A DNA stretch of 64,000 nt, from contig JAAWRC010000007.1 of the NCBI GenBank assembly GCA_022800815.1, positions 36,180 to 100,179 on the forward strand, in the 5' to 3' direction. A program made the translations under genes and the position numbers. This stretch comes from Lachnospiraceae bacterium (GTDB lineage: Bacteria > Bacillota > Clostridia > Lachnospirales > Lachnospiraceae). Position 1 is the stretch's first letter, and each line of letters begins with the position of its first letter. Positions 1 through 7,484 of this stretch are shown in pieces. The notes beneath the pieces were generated by a model. The model did not search any database, had not been told where the DNA came from, and saw only the letters and a program-made list of their open reading frames with translations.

Positions 1-35
1 AATCGAACAGAGAAGCACCTTTCTCCTCCGCCCCG

Positions 36-1814
36 TCAATCTTCCCGGTCCATCTGCCGTTTCAAATACATCCCCACCACGTTGGAAAAGTTGGCGATGT
101 CCCGGATGTAGGCAAAATCCTTCCCGAAAATCTTCTTTTCCGCCGCCAGGTCCATCTCCCTTCCTGCAAACACGCCGAGGACGGAGACGCCGAGGCTCCT
201 GGCGTGGCGGACCTCCCTGGCCGTGTCCATGACCGCATATTCCCCTCCGTAGGAACGGGGATTCTTGCTGTTCGGCCGGTTGACGATGATGTCGTTGGGG
301 CGGCCGTCGCTGAGGACGATCAAAATCTTATTCTCCTCCTCCCTGGCGAGAAGCCCGTCCACGGCAGCCCGAATGGCAAGGCCGTCCCGGTTGTTGGATG
401 AGGTCATGTAATCCATGATATTTTTGTCCGCCGCCTGATCCTCGTCGTAATCCCGGAACCGGTGGAGGATGGTATAGTCCCAGAAGCTGCAGAAGCTCAT
501 GACCCGGTGGGGAAGCCCGGCGTTGCTTAAGGCCCGGCTGATGATGTAGCCCTGCAGGGCCACCTTCGGCTGGCGCACCCGCTGGGAACCGCTGGCATCG
601 ACCAGCACGTCCACCACGAAATCCGAAGCGTTCCGGCCGAGATCCCGCACGAACAGTCGCCGGTCCCTGGTCCGCCCCACCTTCCACAGAAGATTCGGCA
701 CCACCTGACCGTAATCATCCCGCACCTGTTCCCGCTCGCTCCTGCGGACGAGGGCCTGTTTTAACACGTCCGTCAGGATGGAAATGTTCTTTCTCGCCAG
801 ATTGTGGTGCTGGGCGTAGACCCGCCGATTCTGCTCCGCCTGCCGGAGGGCATACTGGTACTGGTAATTGTTCCGCACCGGGTTCTTAAGGATCCCCTCC
901 GTAAAATACAGGCTGCAATCCCCGTGGGCTCCCCGGCACAGCTTGTGGTCCAGCCGCCGCCCTTCCAGCCGCCCCATATAGGACTTGCCGAAATTCAGCT
1001 CCACATAGGAATAAATCTTCTTGAGGTCCTCCTCCGTGATCCGCACCACGTGGGCCTTCCCCTCTTCCGATTCCCCCTGTTTTTTCTCCTCCTTCTCCTC
1101 CGAGTCGGTCCGCATCATGCTCCTGGAAACCCGCCGCATGTATTCCTCGAAGCTCTCCTCCGTGGCGTCCTCCTTCAGAAAATCCTTCCAGCCGTACTCG
1201 GCCAGTTCTTCCAGAGTAACGGAAAGGACCTCCTCCAGATTCCCCTGCTTCGCCTCAAAGGTATTGTCCAGCAGGCTGTTGTAAAGCCCGTCCACCACCC
1301 GGATCAGATCCATGGTCTCCCCGGCCTCCTCCAGACTCTCCACTTTCTCTGCCGCCTCCGAGAGTTTCCTCGTGGTCCGGTAGGAGGGATCTAACGCACG
1401 CTTCATCACTGTGAGCTTCAACATTCCCGTCAGAGATTCCGTCAGCCGCCGGTACTCCAGGTCCAGCGTGTCGGCAAAGGCCCGCCGTCTGAGGGCCGCC
1501 ACCCCGCTCCGCTCCTCCTCCGCCCGCCGGTGGCAGGCCGCATCCACGCAGACCTGGGCCAGATTCATCAGGTTCCTCTCATCGGCCCCCAGGAACACCT
1601 TCTTCACCACGTAGAGGGCCAGGGCGTCCTTGTCAAAATATTTGGCAAAGGCCCCCTGCTTCACGGCATCATATAACGAAATGTACCTGGACTTCCGAAA
1701 CGACTCCACGTCCAGCTTCACGTCCAGGGAATAATCCCCGCTGACCGTCCACATCAAGTTCCGGACCCGGTTGGCCGTCTCCATCTCCAGCTCGTTTTCG
1801 ATGTATTCCTTCAT
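36..1814 (-). CDS. VWA-domain protein A (partner of MoxR-A in the lar cluster)
   Basis: A 592-residue protein. Its C-terminal third is a von Willebrand factor A domain with the metal-ion-dependent adhesion motif DASGS at residues 406-410. The N-terminal 260 residues are helical and charged, ending in a Glu/Lys-rich linker (about 236-252). This layout recalls CobT, NorD and CbbO, which pair with MoxR-type ATPases to remodel or metallate enzymes. I take the ATG at 1814 rather than an upstream start, because that would lie inside the preceding gene. The start is only 2 bases after the stop of the 1817-3361 gene, and its weak GGTGG ribosome site lies in that gene's last codons. MoxR-A just beyond it is the likely partner. 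The target is unknown; a role in activating a nickel-pincer enzyme is inferred from the neighbours. Confidence 0.8.
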   Translation of the reverse strand: MKEYIENELEMETANRVRNLMWTVSGDYSLDVKLDVESFRKSRYISLYDAVKQGAFAKYFDKDALALYVVKKVFLGADERNLMNLAQVCVDAACHRRAEEERSGVAALRRRAFADTLDLEYRRLTESLTGMLKLTVMKRALDPSYRTTRKLSEAAEKVESLEEAGETMDLIRVVDGLYNSLLDNTFEAKQGNLEEVLSVTLEELAEYGWKDFLKEDATEESFEEYMRRVSRSMMRTDSEEKEEKKQGESEEGKAHVVRITEEDLKKIYSYVELNFGKSYMGRLEGRRLDHKLCRGAHGDCSLYFTEGILKNPVRNNYQYQYALRQAEQNRRVYAQHHNLARKNISILTDVLKQALVRRSEREQVRDDYGQVVPNLLWKVGRTRDRRLFVRDLGRNASDFVVDVLVDASGSQRVRQPKVALQGYIISRALSNAGLPHRVMSFCSFWDYTILHRFRDYDEDQAADKNIMDYMTSSNNRDGLAIRAAVDGLLAREEENKILIVLSDGRPNDIIVNRPNSKNPRSYGGEYAVMDTAREVRHARSLGVSVLGVFAGREMDLAAEKKIFGKDFAYIRDIANFSNVVGMYLKRQMDRED

Positions 1815-1816
1815 GG

Positions 1817-3361
1817 TTATCCCACCGCCACTTCTACATTGCTGCCACAAAATGCGACTCCATATCTGTAAATGACCGCAATCCCTTTTGCCCTCATTTC
1901 CATATCGTATTTTTTGTCTTTGATCTGCCTGAGAGCTGTCTTGGACAACCGCTTTAATCCATCCTCCGTGCAATTTTTCTCAGCCTTCATTTCAATCAGG
2001 ATGCCGGGAAGCCGATCATTTTCCGGCATGAGCTGAATATCATACCTGCCGTCGCCGGACTCCCTGTTCGATGTCGTATAGCAGCCTCCAAGTAATGCGC
2101 ATAAGCCAAGCATAAAGCCATGGTAAAAATTTTCTCCGGCAGTATCATAATAGCTGACCGACTGTGTAAGAAGCGTCTGTATCTGCTTCTGAAGCCTTGC
2201 GCCGTCCCCGGAGTAAATCGCCTCCTGAACGGCAACTGCCGCTGACGGTGGAATGATATGGTGCAGTTTTTGAAGAATTTCCTTATTATAAACAAAAGCA
2301 ATCTCTTTGTTGGGCAGAGTGACCTCACACATAAAATCACCGTCAAATGAAACTGTGGCTTTTATCGGTTTTAGATATCCCGCAACCAGAAGAAAGCTGT
2401 AAATGGTCGACTGCCAGAATGACCTTGGCTCGCATTCGTTATGAAAATAACTGATCACGGACCAGGGATTAAAAATCTCTGTTCTGCCAAAACGATAGCC
2501 ATCGTACCACTCGCAGATTTCCTCATATCGGTCCGATCCCCCGTAATACGCTGCCATTTCCCTTACTTCCTCCGGCGTAAAACCAAAATAAGCGCTGTAT
2601 TTATGATCTAAAACGGAATAAATGGCAAGATTATTTAAACCACTAAAAATACTTTCTTTGGCCACACGGGGGACCCCCGTCAAAAAACCATACGACAAAT
2701 GCCGGTTGTCCTTCAACCCTCCGGAAAACAGATTCCGCATAAAGAGGATCACCTGCCCATAATAGCCGCTCATATAGCCTTGTTGGATGGGAATATCGTA
2801 TTCATCTATAATAATGATCGGAGCAGTTCCCCAATGCCTGTGTAACATGCGGGACAAATCTGCAAGCGCACCGGAAAGTTCTACTTCGTTTACCTCACCT
2901 GCAAGAATTCTTTCAAATCGTCTTTTATCGTAAGCATCACATTGACCGCTATCCTGAAGTTCCATGTGGCGGTATGCCTCTTTGGAAAAAACATCCTTAA
3001 GAGCCGCAAAGGTTTCTTCCCAGGTCTCGAATTTCACATCTTTAAAGGTTACAAAAATCACCGGATACTTCCCCTGATATTCACGGTACTTTTTTCCGCA
3101 GCCCCATATTTTCTTATCTTTAAAATACGCAGAGGTATCTTCACCTGTCTGCTCAAAAAAAGTACGGAGCATGTTCATATTCAAGGTCTTTCCAAACCGG
3201 CGTGGTCTTGTAAAGAGAGACACCATGGGCCGTTCATCCAAAAATTCCTTGATCATCATGGTTTTATCCACATAATAATACTCCAAAGAGGCCAGCCGAT
3301 AATCGGAAATTCCAACCGGCAAAGGCAGCCGCTCTTCTTTTTCTGATCTTATGACAGCCAT
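1817..3361 (-). CDS. AAA-ATPase-like / PD-(D/E)XK nuclease-like protein (DUF1703 type)
   Basis: A 514-residue member of the AAA-ATPase_like plus PDDEXK_9 group that is multicopy in Lachnospiraceae and Bacteroidetes. A P-loop variant, TRPRRFGKT, lies near residue 55. A Walker B-like strand, IIIIDEYD, is near residue 190. A C-terminal nuclease-like core has YDIQ followed by ILIEMKAEK. The function of the family is unsettled; it behaves as accessory, possibly mobile DNA. The gene is clearly AT-richer than both neighbours. It sits between MoxR-A and VWA-A with only 24 and 2 bases of spacing, so it splits a pair that should be adjacent. It has a strong AAGGAGG ribosome site. A second, divergent family member lies at 11638-13251. 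Confidence 0.8.
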   Translation of the reverse strand: MAVIRSEKEERLPLPVGISDYRLASLEYYYVDKTMMIKEFLDERPMVSLFTRPRRFGKTLNMNMLRTFFEQTGEDTSAYFKDKKIWGCGKKYREYQGKYPVIFVTFKDVKFETWEETFAALKDVFSKEAYRHMELQDSGQCDAYDKRRFERILAGEVNEVELSGALADLSRMLHRHWGTAPIIIIDEYDIPIQQGYMSGYYGQVILFMRNLFSGGLKDNRHLSYGFLTGVPRVAKESIFSGLNNLAIYSVLDHKYSAYFGFTPEEVREMAAYYGGSDRYEEICEWYDGYRFGRTEIFNPWSVISYFHNECEPRSFWQSTIYSFLLVAGYLKPIKATVSFDGDFMCEVTLPNKEIAFVYNKEILQKLHHIIPPSAAVAVQEAIYSGDGARLQKQIQTLLTQSVSYYDTAGENFYHGFMLGLCALLGGCYTTSNRESGDGRYDIQLMPENDRLPGILIEMKAEKNCTEDGLKRLSKTALRQIKDKKYDMEMRAKGIAVIYRYGVAFCGSNVEVAVG

Positions 3362-3385
3362 GTTCTAATACCTCCTTCCTAATCC

Positions 3386-4309
3386 CTATGCGCCAAACAC
3401 GTCCCCGGCCGTCCAGTCGTCCGGGATCCTGGTCATGACCACGTCCCCGATGATCTCCTTCTCAAAAATATCAAAGGTCTTATTGGTAATCCCCATCTTC
3501 ACCGCCAGTGCGGGTCTTAAGCCGCTGCGGATGGTCTTCATGGCGGCCAGAAGTCCCCTAAGGTCCAGGGGCCTGGTGGTGATCTCGCCGTTGAACGCCT
3601 TCAATTGAAGATCCAGGAACAGGCCGGCAAACTGTCCCATGGCCGACTCCTTTCCATCCGGGAAGGTCACCCGGAAAATCTTGAACAATGTCTCCTCGTC
3701 CACCGGAGGCATGTCTATCACAAGAAACCGGGAGACCAGCGCCTCGTTTAACTCCCTGGTCCCCGCATAGCCATAGTTCATGGTGGCGATGAACCGGGCC
3801 GCCGGATGAAGGTCCAGCTTTCCGTAGCCGGGCACCTCGATAACCCGGCGGAAATCCAACGTGGCGTGGAGGACCGACACCGCATCGTTCTTCGCCATGT
3901 TGATCTCGTCCAGCACGCCGAAGCCGCCGTACTTGGCGCATCGGTACACCGGCCCCTCTCTCAGCCTCACCTCATTATCTATAAAGGTATCCGTTCCGAT
4001 CAGGGAGTTGCTGTCCGTATTGACATGAAAGGAAATATCGTAGGCCGGCCTTCCGAAGATCCAGGCCAGGTTTTCCGCCAACACGTTCTTCCCCGTGGCC
4101 TTGGAGCCGGAGAGAAGAAGATTCTCCCCCTGCAAAAGCCCCGCAATGGCCTGCTCCAGAATCTCCTTCCCGTAAAAGGGAATCAACGGCGGCGAAACCC
4201 TTCCCCGTTCCCCTTCCTCCACCGGATGCCGCTCCCGGAATACTTCCACGTCCGCAATCAGCCCCTCGTCCACTCCCTGCTCCCTGAGCATCTCCGTTCC
4301 CTCAAACAT
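3386..4309 (-). CDS. MoxR-family AAA+ ATPase A (CbbQ/NorQ-like)
   Basis: A 307-residue MoxR-type ATPase. The P-loop is GSKATGKN at residues 68-75, with Asn in place of the usual Thr/Ser after the lysine. Walker B is GVLDEIN at 131-137, and sensor and arginine-finger segments follow (IATMNYGYAGTRELNEAL, SRF). MoxR proteins form hexamers that remodel or insert metal into a client together with a VWA protein. Here the VWA partner is the gene at 36-1814, separated by an inserted ATPase/nuclease-like gene. The ribosome site GGAGG is 9 bases from the ATG. It lies downstream of larB across a 158-base gap holding a long hairpin, so it is probably read in the lar transcript. A client in nickel-pincer enzyme maturation is inference. 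Confidence 0.82.
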   Translation of the reverse strand: MFEGTEMLREQGVDEGLIADVEVFRERHPVEEGERGRVSPPLIPFYGKEILEQAIAGLLQGENLLLSGSKATGKNVLAENLAWIFGRPAYDISFHVNTDSNSLIGTDTFIDNEVRLREGPVYRCAKYGGFGVLDEINMAKNDAVSVLHATLDFRRVIEVPGYGKLDLHPAARFIATMNYGYAGTRELNEALVSRFLVIDMPPVDEETLFKIFRVTFPDGKESAMGQFAGLFLDLQLKAFNGEITTRPLDLRGLLAAMKTIRSGLRPALAVKMGITNKTFDIFEKEIIGDVVMTRIPDDWTAGDVFGA

Positions 4310-4370
4310 TTTCCTAGTCCTCCAATCTTAAAAATATCCTCACGACTCCCTTCACTGGAGTATCTCGATG

Positions 4371-4461
4371 GCGGGAGGCCGCTCGGAGGCTTATCCTAAG
4401 CAGACGATAGGAGGCTCTTCACGACGTGTCTGCGTGGATAAGCCTCCGGGCGGCCTCCCGC
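4371..4461. repeat. Long inverted repeat in the larB/MoxR-A gap (short relative of repeat family A)
   Basis: Two 26-base arms, 4371-4396 and 4436-4461, are inverted copies matching at 25 of 26 positions. Between them is an inner stem, CAGAC with GTCTG. The inner junction reads TAAGC on the left and GCGTG on the right. The same junction letters, and the string GGCTCTT in the apical part, occur in the larger repeats at 10567, 21901 and 28210. It lies between same-strand genes and would fold in the transcript. It is not followed by a T-run on the minus strand, so it is not a plain terminator. Confidence 0.7.
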
Positions 4462-4467
4462 CTCTAA

Positions 4468-5214
4468 TTACCTCCCGCACACCAACCTATTGATCTGCGC
4501 CCCCATATACCCGCCGCCAAACCCATTGTCAATGTTGACCACGGCCATTCCCTCGGCGCAGGAATTGAGCATGCACAGGAGCGGGGCGATCCCGTTAAGC
4601 CCGGCCCCATAACCCACAGAAGTCGGGACGGCGATGACCGGCTTGTCCACCAGCCCCGTGATGACACCGCCCAGGGCGCCCTCCATTCCCGCCACCGCCA
4701 CAATGCAGTTGGCCTTACGAATTTCTTCTATTTTAGAGAACAGCCGGTGGATCCCGGCCACGCCCACGTCAAATACCCGGAGCACCCGGCTCCCGTGGAA
4801 TTCCGCCGTCTGGGCCGCCTCCTCCGCCACGGGAATATCCGCCGTCCCCCCGGTGCAGACCGCCACCAGCCCTTTCCTCTCCGCCGGGTGCGGCTCGTAT
4901 TTGAGCACCCCGGAAACCTCGTCGTAACTCACCTCCGGCACCGCAAGACGTACCGCCTCGTACTGCCCCGCCGAAGCCCTGGTCCCCATGACATTCACGC
5001 CCCTGTCCCGGAAGCTTTCATAAATGCGGACCAGGTGGTCCAGCTTCTTCCCCTGGCAGAAGATCACCTCGCCGAAGCCCCGGCGTGCACTGCGATGAAA
5101 ATCAATCTTGGCGCAGCCGATGTCCTCGTACTCCTGCGCCCCCATCATGATCTCCGCCTCCTCCACAGAGAGTTCCCCCGCCTTCACCTGTTCCAAAAGT
5201 TCCCTGACCTCCAT
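4468..5214 (-). CDS. larB: Nickel-pincer cofactor biosynthesis protein LarB
   Basis: A 248-residue LarB, which carboxylates nicotinic acid adenine dinucleotide and cleaves it to give pyridinium-3,5-dicarboxylate mononucleotide, the first step of nickel-pincer nucleotide synthesis. The C-terminal half is PurE-like (AIR carboxylase fold). It includes the glycine-rich segments VAVAGMEGALGGV and VGYGAGLNGIAPLL. The N-terminal part holds the family segment IGCAKIDFHRSARRGFGEV. Length is normal for the family. It follows larE by 50 bases in the same operon and starts at an ATG preceded by a GAGAGG-type site. Confidence 0.95.
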   Translation of the reverse strand: MEVRELLEQVKAGELSVEEAEIMMGAQEYEDIGCAKIDFHRSARRGFGEVIFCQGKKLDHLVRIYESFRDRGVNVMGTRASAGQYEAVRLAVPEVSYDEVSGVLKYEPHPAERKGLVAVCTGGTADIPVAEEAAQTAEFHGSRVLRVFDVGVAGIHRLFSKIEEIRKANCIVAVAGMEGALGGVITGLVDKPVIAVPTSVGYGAGLNGIAPLLCMLNSCAEGMAVVNIDNGFGGGYMGAQINRLVCGR

Positions 5215-5264
5215 ATCCGATCTTCACCTCTCCGTCCCTAAGTCCATATTTCCCGACTTCACAA

Positions 5265-6080
5265 TTACCTTCCCAAGTCCATGCTGCCGGAGCGGAAGCC
5301 CTCCACGTCCAGCGTAATGTAAAGAAATCCAAGCTCCTTAAGTCTCGCCACAATGTCCTCCCTCAAATTTAAGAAGAGGGAAAACTGCTCCGGCAAAATC
5401 TCAATCCTGGCCACCGGCCCGTGAAGCCTGATCCGCACCGTCCCGAAGCCCAGTTCCGAAAGGTACTCCTCCCCTGCGGCGATCTGCCTTAATACCTTTG
5501 CATCCAGCCGTTCCCCGTAGGGAAGCCTGGTGGCAAGGCAGGAGTTGGAGGGCTTTCCCGCCGCCGAGATCCCGAATTCCTCCGCCATGCGCCGCACGTC
5601 CCCCTTGGTAAAACCGGCCTCCTTTAAAGGACTTAAAATTCCCAGCTCCGAGAGGGCCTTAAGTCCCGGTCGGTACGCCTTCGGATCGTCCGCATTGGTG
5701 CCGTCCATGACCACGGCGCACTCATGCTTTTCGGCGAATTCCTTTAGCCGGGCAAACAGATATTTTTTACACTGATAGCAACGGTCCGCCGGGTTATCCA
5801 GGATCGCCGGATTATCCAGCTCGTTGACCGGAAGCACCGCAAAATCGGCACCGCATTCCATGGAGACCTTCCTGGCCGCCTCCTCGTCCCCTTTGGTGTG
5901 AAGAAAAGTGTCAAACATGACTCCGAATACCGTTCCGCCGGACCGTTTCTGCTCCCGGCAGGCCGCCGCCAGAAGGAGGCTGCTGTCCACGCCGCCGGAG
6001 AAGGCGATGCAGACCCCCTGCCTCACCGCATCCCGCAAAAGCTCCTCAAGCCGTTCCTTTTTGTCCCTATAATCGTACAT
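5265..6080 (-). CDS. larE: ATP-dependent sulfur transferase LarE, three-cysteine type
   Basis: A 271-residue LarE, which adenylates the dicarboxylate intermediate and installs the two thiocarboxylate sulfurs of the nickel-pincer nucleotide. The PP-loop SGGVDSS is at 28-34. Three cysteines stand out: C101 and C104 in DRCYQCKK, and C181 in PSNSCLATR. The single-cysteine LarE of Lactiplantibacillus sacrifices the residue equivalent to C181, while three-cysteine homologues such as that of Thermotoga carry an Fe-S cluster that passes on the sulfur. This gene therefore looks like the catalytic, cluster-bearing type. The ATG at 6080 is 1 base past the larC stop, which indicates translational coupling. 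Longer upstream starts would lie within larC. Confidence 0.93.
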   Translation of the reverse strand: MYDYRDKKERLEELLRDAVRQGVCIAFSGGVDSSLLLAAACREQKRSGGTVFGVMFDTFLHTKGDEEAARKVSMECGADFAVLPVNELDNPAILDNPADRCYQCKKYLFARLKEFAEKHECAVVMDGTNADDPKAYRPGLKALSELGILSPLKEAGFTKGDVRRMAEEFGISAAGKPSNSCLATRLPYGERLDAKVLRQIAAGEEYLSELGFGTVRIRLHGPVARIEILPEQFSLFLNLREDIVARLKELGFLYITLDVEGFRSGSMDLGR

Positions 6081-6081
6081 A

Positions 6082-7470
6082 TCAAAATGCCTCCGCCTGC
6101 CGTTTGATCTCTTCGTAAATGTCCTGAAAAGGCTTTCCCGAACTGTCCGCATACCGGGCCACATCCTCATATTCCGGATAGCAGAAAGTGAGCTCTCCCC
6201 GCCGCACTTCCTTGACCCTGGCCGACCCATAGGGTGTCTCCACCGTGCGGATTTCCCTGGGGAGGACCGTCCTGAGAATCGGATAACGCCGGATGCCGAT
6301 GGTGGTGGTATGCCGGAAAATGATATCCTCCAGCTCTTCCCGCTTCCCCTCGTCGCAGACCACCTTCATCAGCCAGGCCGGCCGGTTCTTCTTCATAAAC
6401 GACGGAAGATAACATACGTCCCTGGCTCCCGCCTTAAAAAGGCGCTCCATGACATAGCCGAGGGCTTCCCCGGTGGCGTCATCAATATTCGTCTCCATCA
6501 TCCAGAGTCCGTCTTCCCTCTCCGGACCGTTTCCGGACTCCGGTCCCGCTTCCGCTTTCAGGCTGTTTCCGGACTCCAGACCATTCCCTGCTTTCCGGTC
6601 GCTTTCCTGGCCCTCCTCGATCAGGCAGGCCCGCAGAATGTTGGCCTTCGGGAAATCCTTCTTCCCGGCTCCCATTCCCGTTTTAAGGATACGGAACGAT
6701 TCCGGCAGGCGCTCCCTCGTCCGGATCCCCGCCGCAATGGCCGCCCCGGTGGGCGTCACCATCTCCCCCCTGGTGCCCGTCATTCTCAGGAGAAGGCCGT
6801 GGGCCTCGGCGACCGCCATGACCGCCGGAACCGGGACCGGAAGAATGCCGTGCTGACAGTGGACGTGGCCGCTTCCCTCGCAGATCTCCGAGACCGCCGC
6901 CTCCGTAATGTCCAGATCATCCAGACAGATGGCCACGGCCGCAATGTCCACGATGGAATCCACCGCTCCCACCTCATGGAAATGCACCTCCGAAATATCC
7001 TTCCCGTGGACCTTCGCCTCCGCCTCCGCCACGATCCCGAAAATCCGCAGCGCCGTCTCCTTCGCCCGCTCCGTCATGCCGGAATGACGAATGATCCCGG
7101 TGATATCTCCCAGGTTCCGATGAACATGCCCGTGACCGTGCTCATGTCCATGCAAATGTTCCTGATCAGCCCCGTGTTCGTGCAGATGCTCATGGACGTC
7201 TCCGTGTTCGTGCAGATGTCCATGCCTGTCCTCTCCATGCCCGTATTCCACATAATCGTGACTGCCGCCGTCTTCATCCCCGGCAAGCTCCACGTCAAAG
7301 CAGCAGGCCTCCACGCCGCACTTCACCCGGCGGCCGATCTTTACCTCATAGCCGGTAAGACCCAGACTGGCAAGGCCCTCCAGAAGCTTATTCCGGTCGG
7401 CCCCCAGATCTAAGAGCGCCGCTACCGTCATATCTCCGCTGATCCCCGAATAACATTCTAAGTAAAGCAT
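6082..7470 (-). CDS. larC: Nickel insertion protein LarC, undivided, with His-rich metal-binding segment
   Basis: A 462-residue LarC, the CTP-dependent cyclometallase that inserts nickel into the pincer nucleotide. The N-terminus MLYLECYSGISGDM is the family signature. A histidine-rich stretch (residues 71-117, many HGH, HEH and HLH units) is the expected nickel-binding loop. In Lactiplantibacillus plantarum LarC is made by programmed frameshifting between larC1 and larC2. Here both halves are in one frame, joined by a low-complexity Gly/Ser/Glu linker at about 285-325. The C-terminal half keeps METNIDD and the IGIRRYP segment. I chose the ATG at 7470, preceded by AAAGGTGG, over the earlier in-frame start that overlaps MoxR-B. 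Confidence 0.95.
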   Translation of the reverse strand: MLYLECYSGISGDMTVAALLDLGADRNKLLEGLASLGLTGYEVKIGRRVKCGVEACCFDVELAGDEDGGSHDYVEYGHGEDRHGHLHEHGDVHEHLHEHGADQEHLHGHEHGHGHVHRNLGDITGIIRHSGMTERAKETALRIFGIVAEAEAKVHGKDISEVHFHEVGAVDSIVDIAAVAICLDDLDITEAAVSEICEGSGHVHCQHGILPVPVPAVMAVAEAHGLLLRMTGTRGEMVTPTGAAIAAGIRTRERLPESFRILKTGMGAGKKDFPKANILRACLIEEGQESDRKAGNGLESGNSLKAEAGPESGNGPEREDGLWMMETNIDDATGEALGYVMERLFKAGARDVCYLPSFMKKNRPAWLMKVVCDEGKREELEDIIFRHTTTIGIRRYPILRTVLPREIRTVETPYGSARVKEVRRGELTFCYPEYEDVARYADSSGKPFQDIYEEIKRQAEAF

Positions 7471-7484
7471 ATTTCCACCTTTCT

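Noticed and set aside
7138..7258. Short tandem CATG/CTC-like repeats suggestive of a CRISPR or minisatellite
   Set aside because: They are codons of the His-rich nickel-binding segment of LarC; no spacers and no regular unit.
6310..7413. 367-codon plus-strand frame opposite larC
   Set aside because: An antisense shadow: Pro/Arg/His-rich, with no ribosome site; larC on the other strand is unmistakable.
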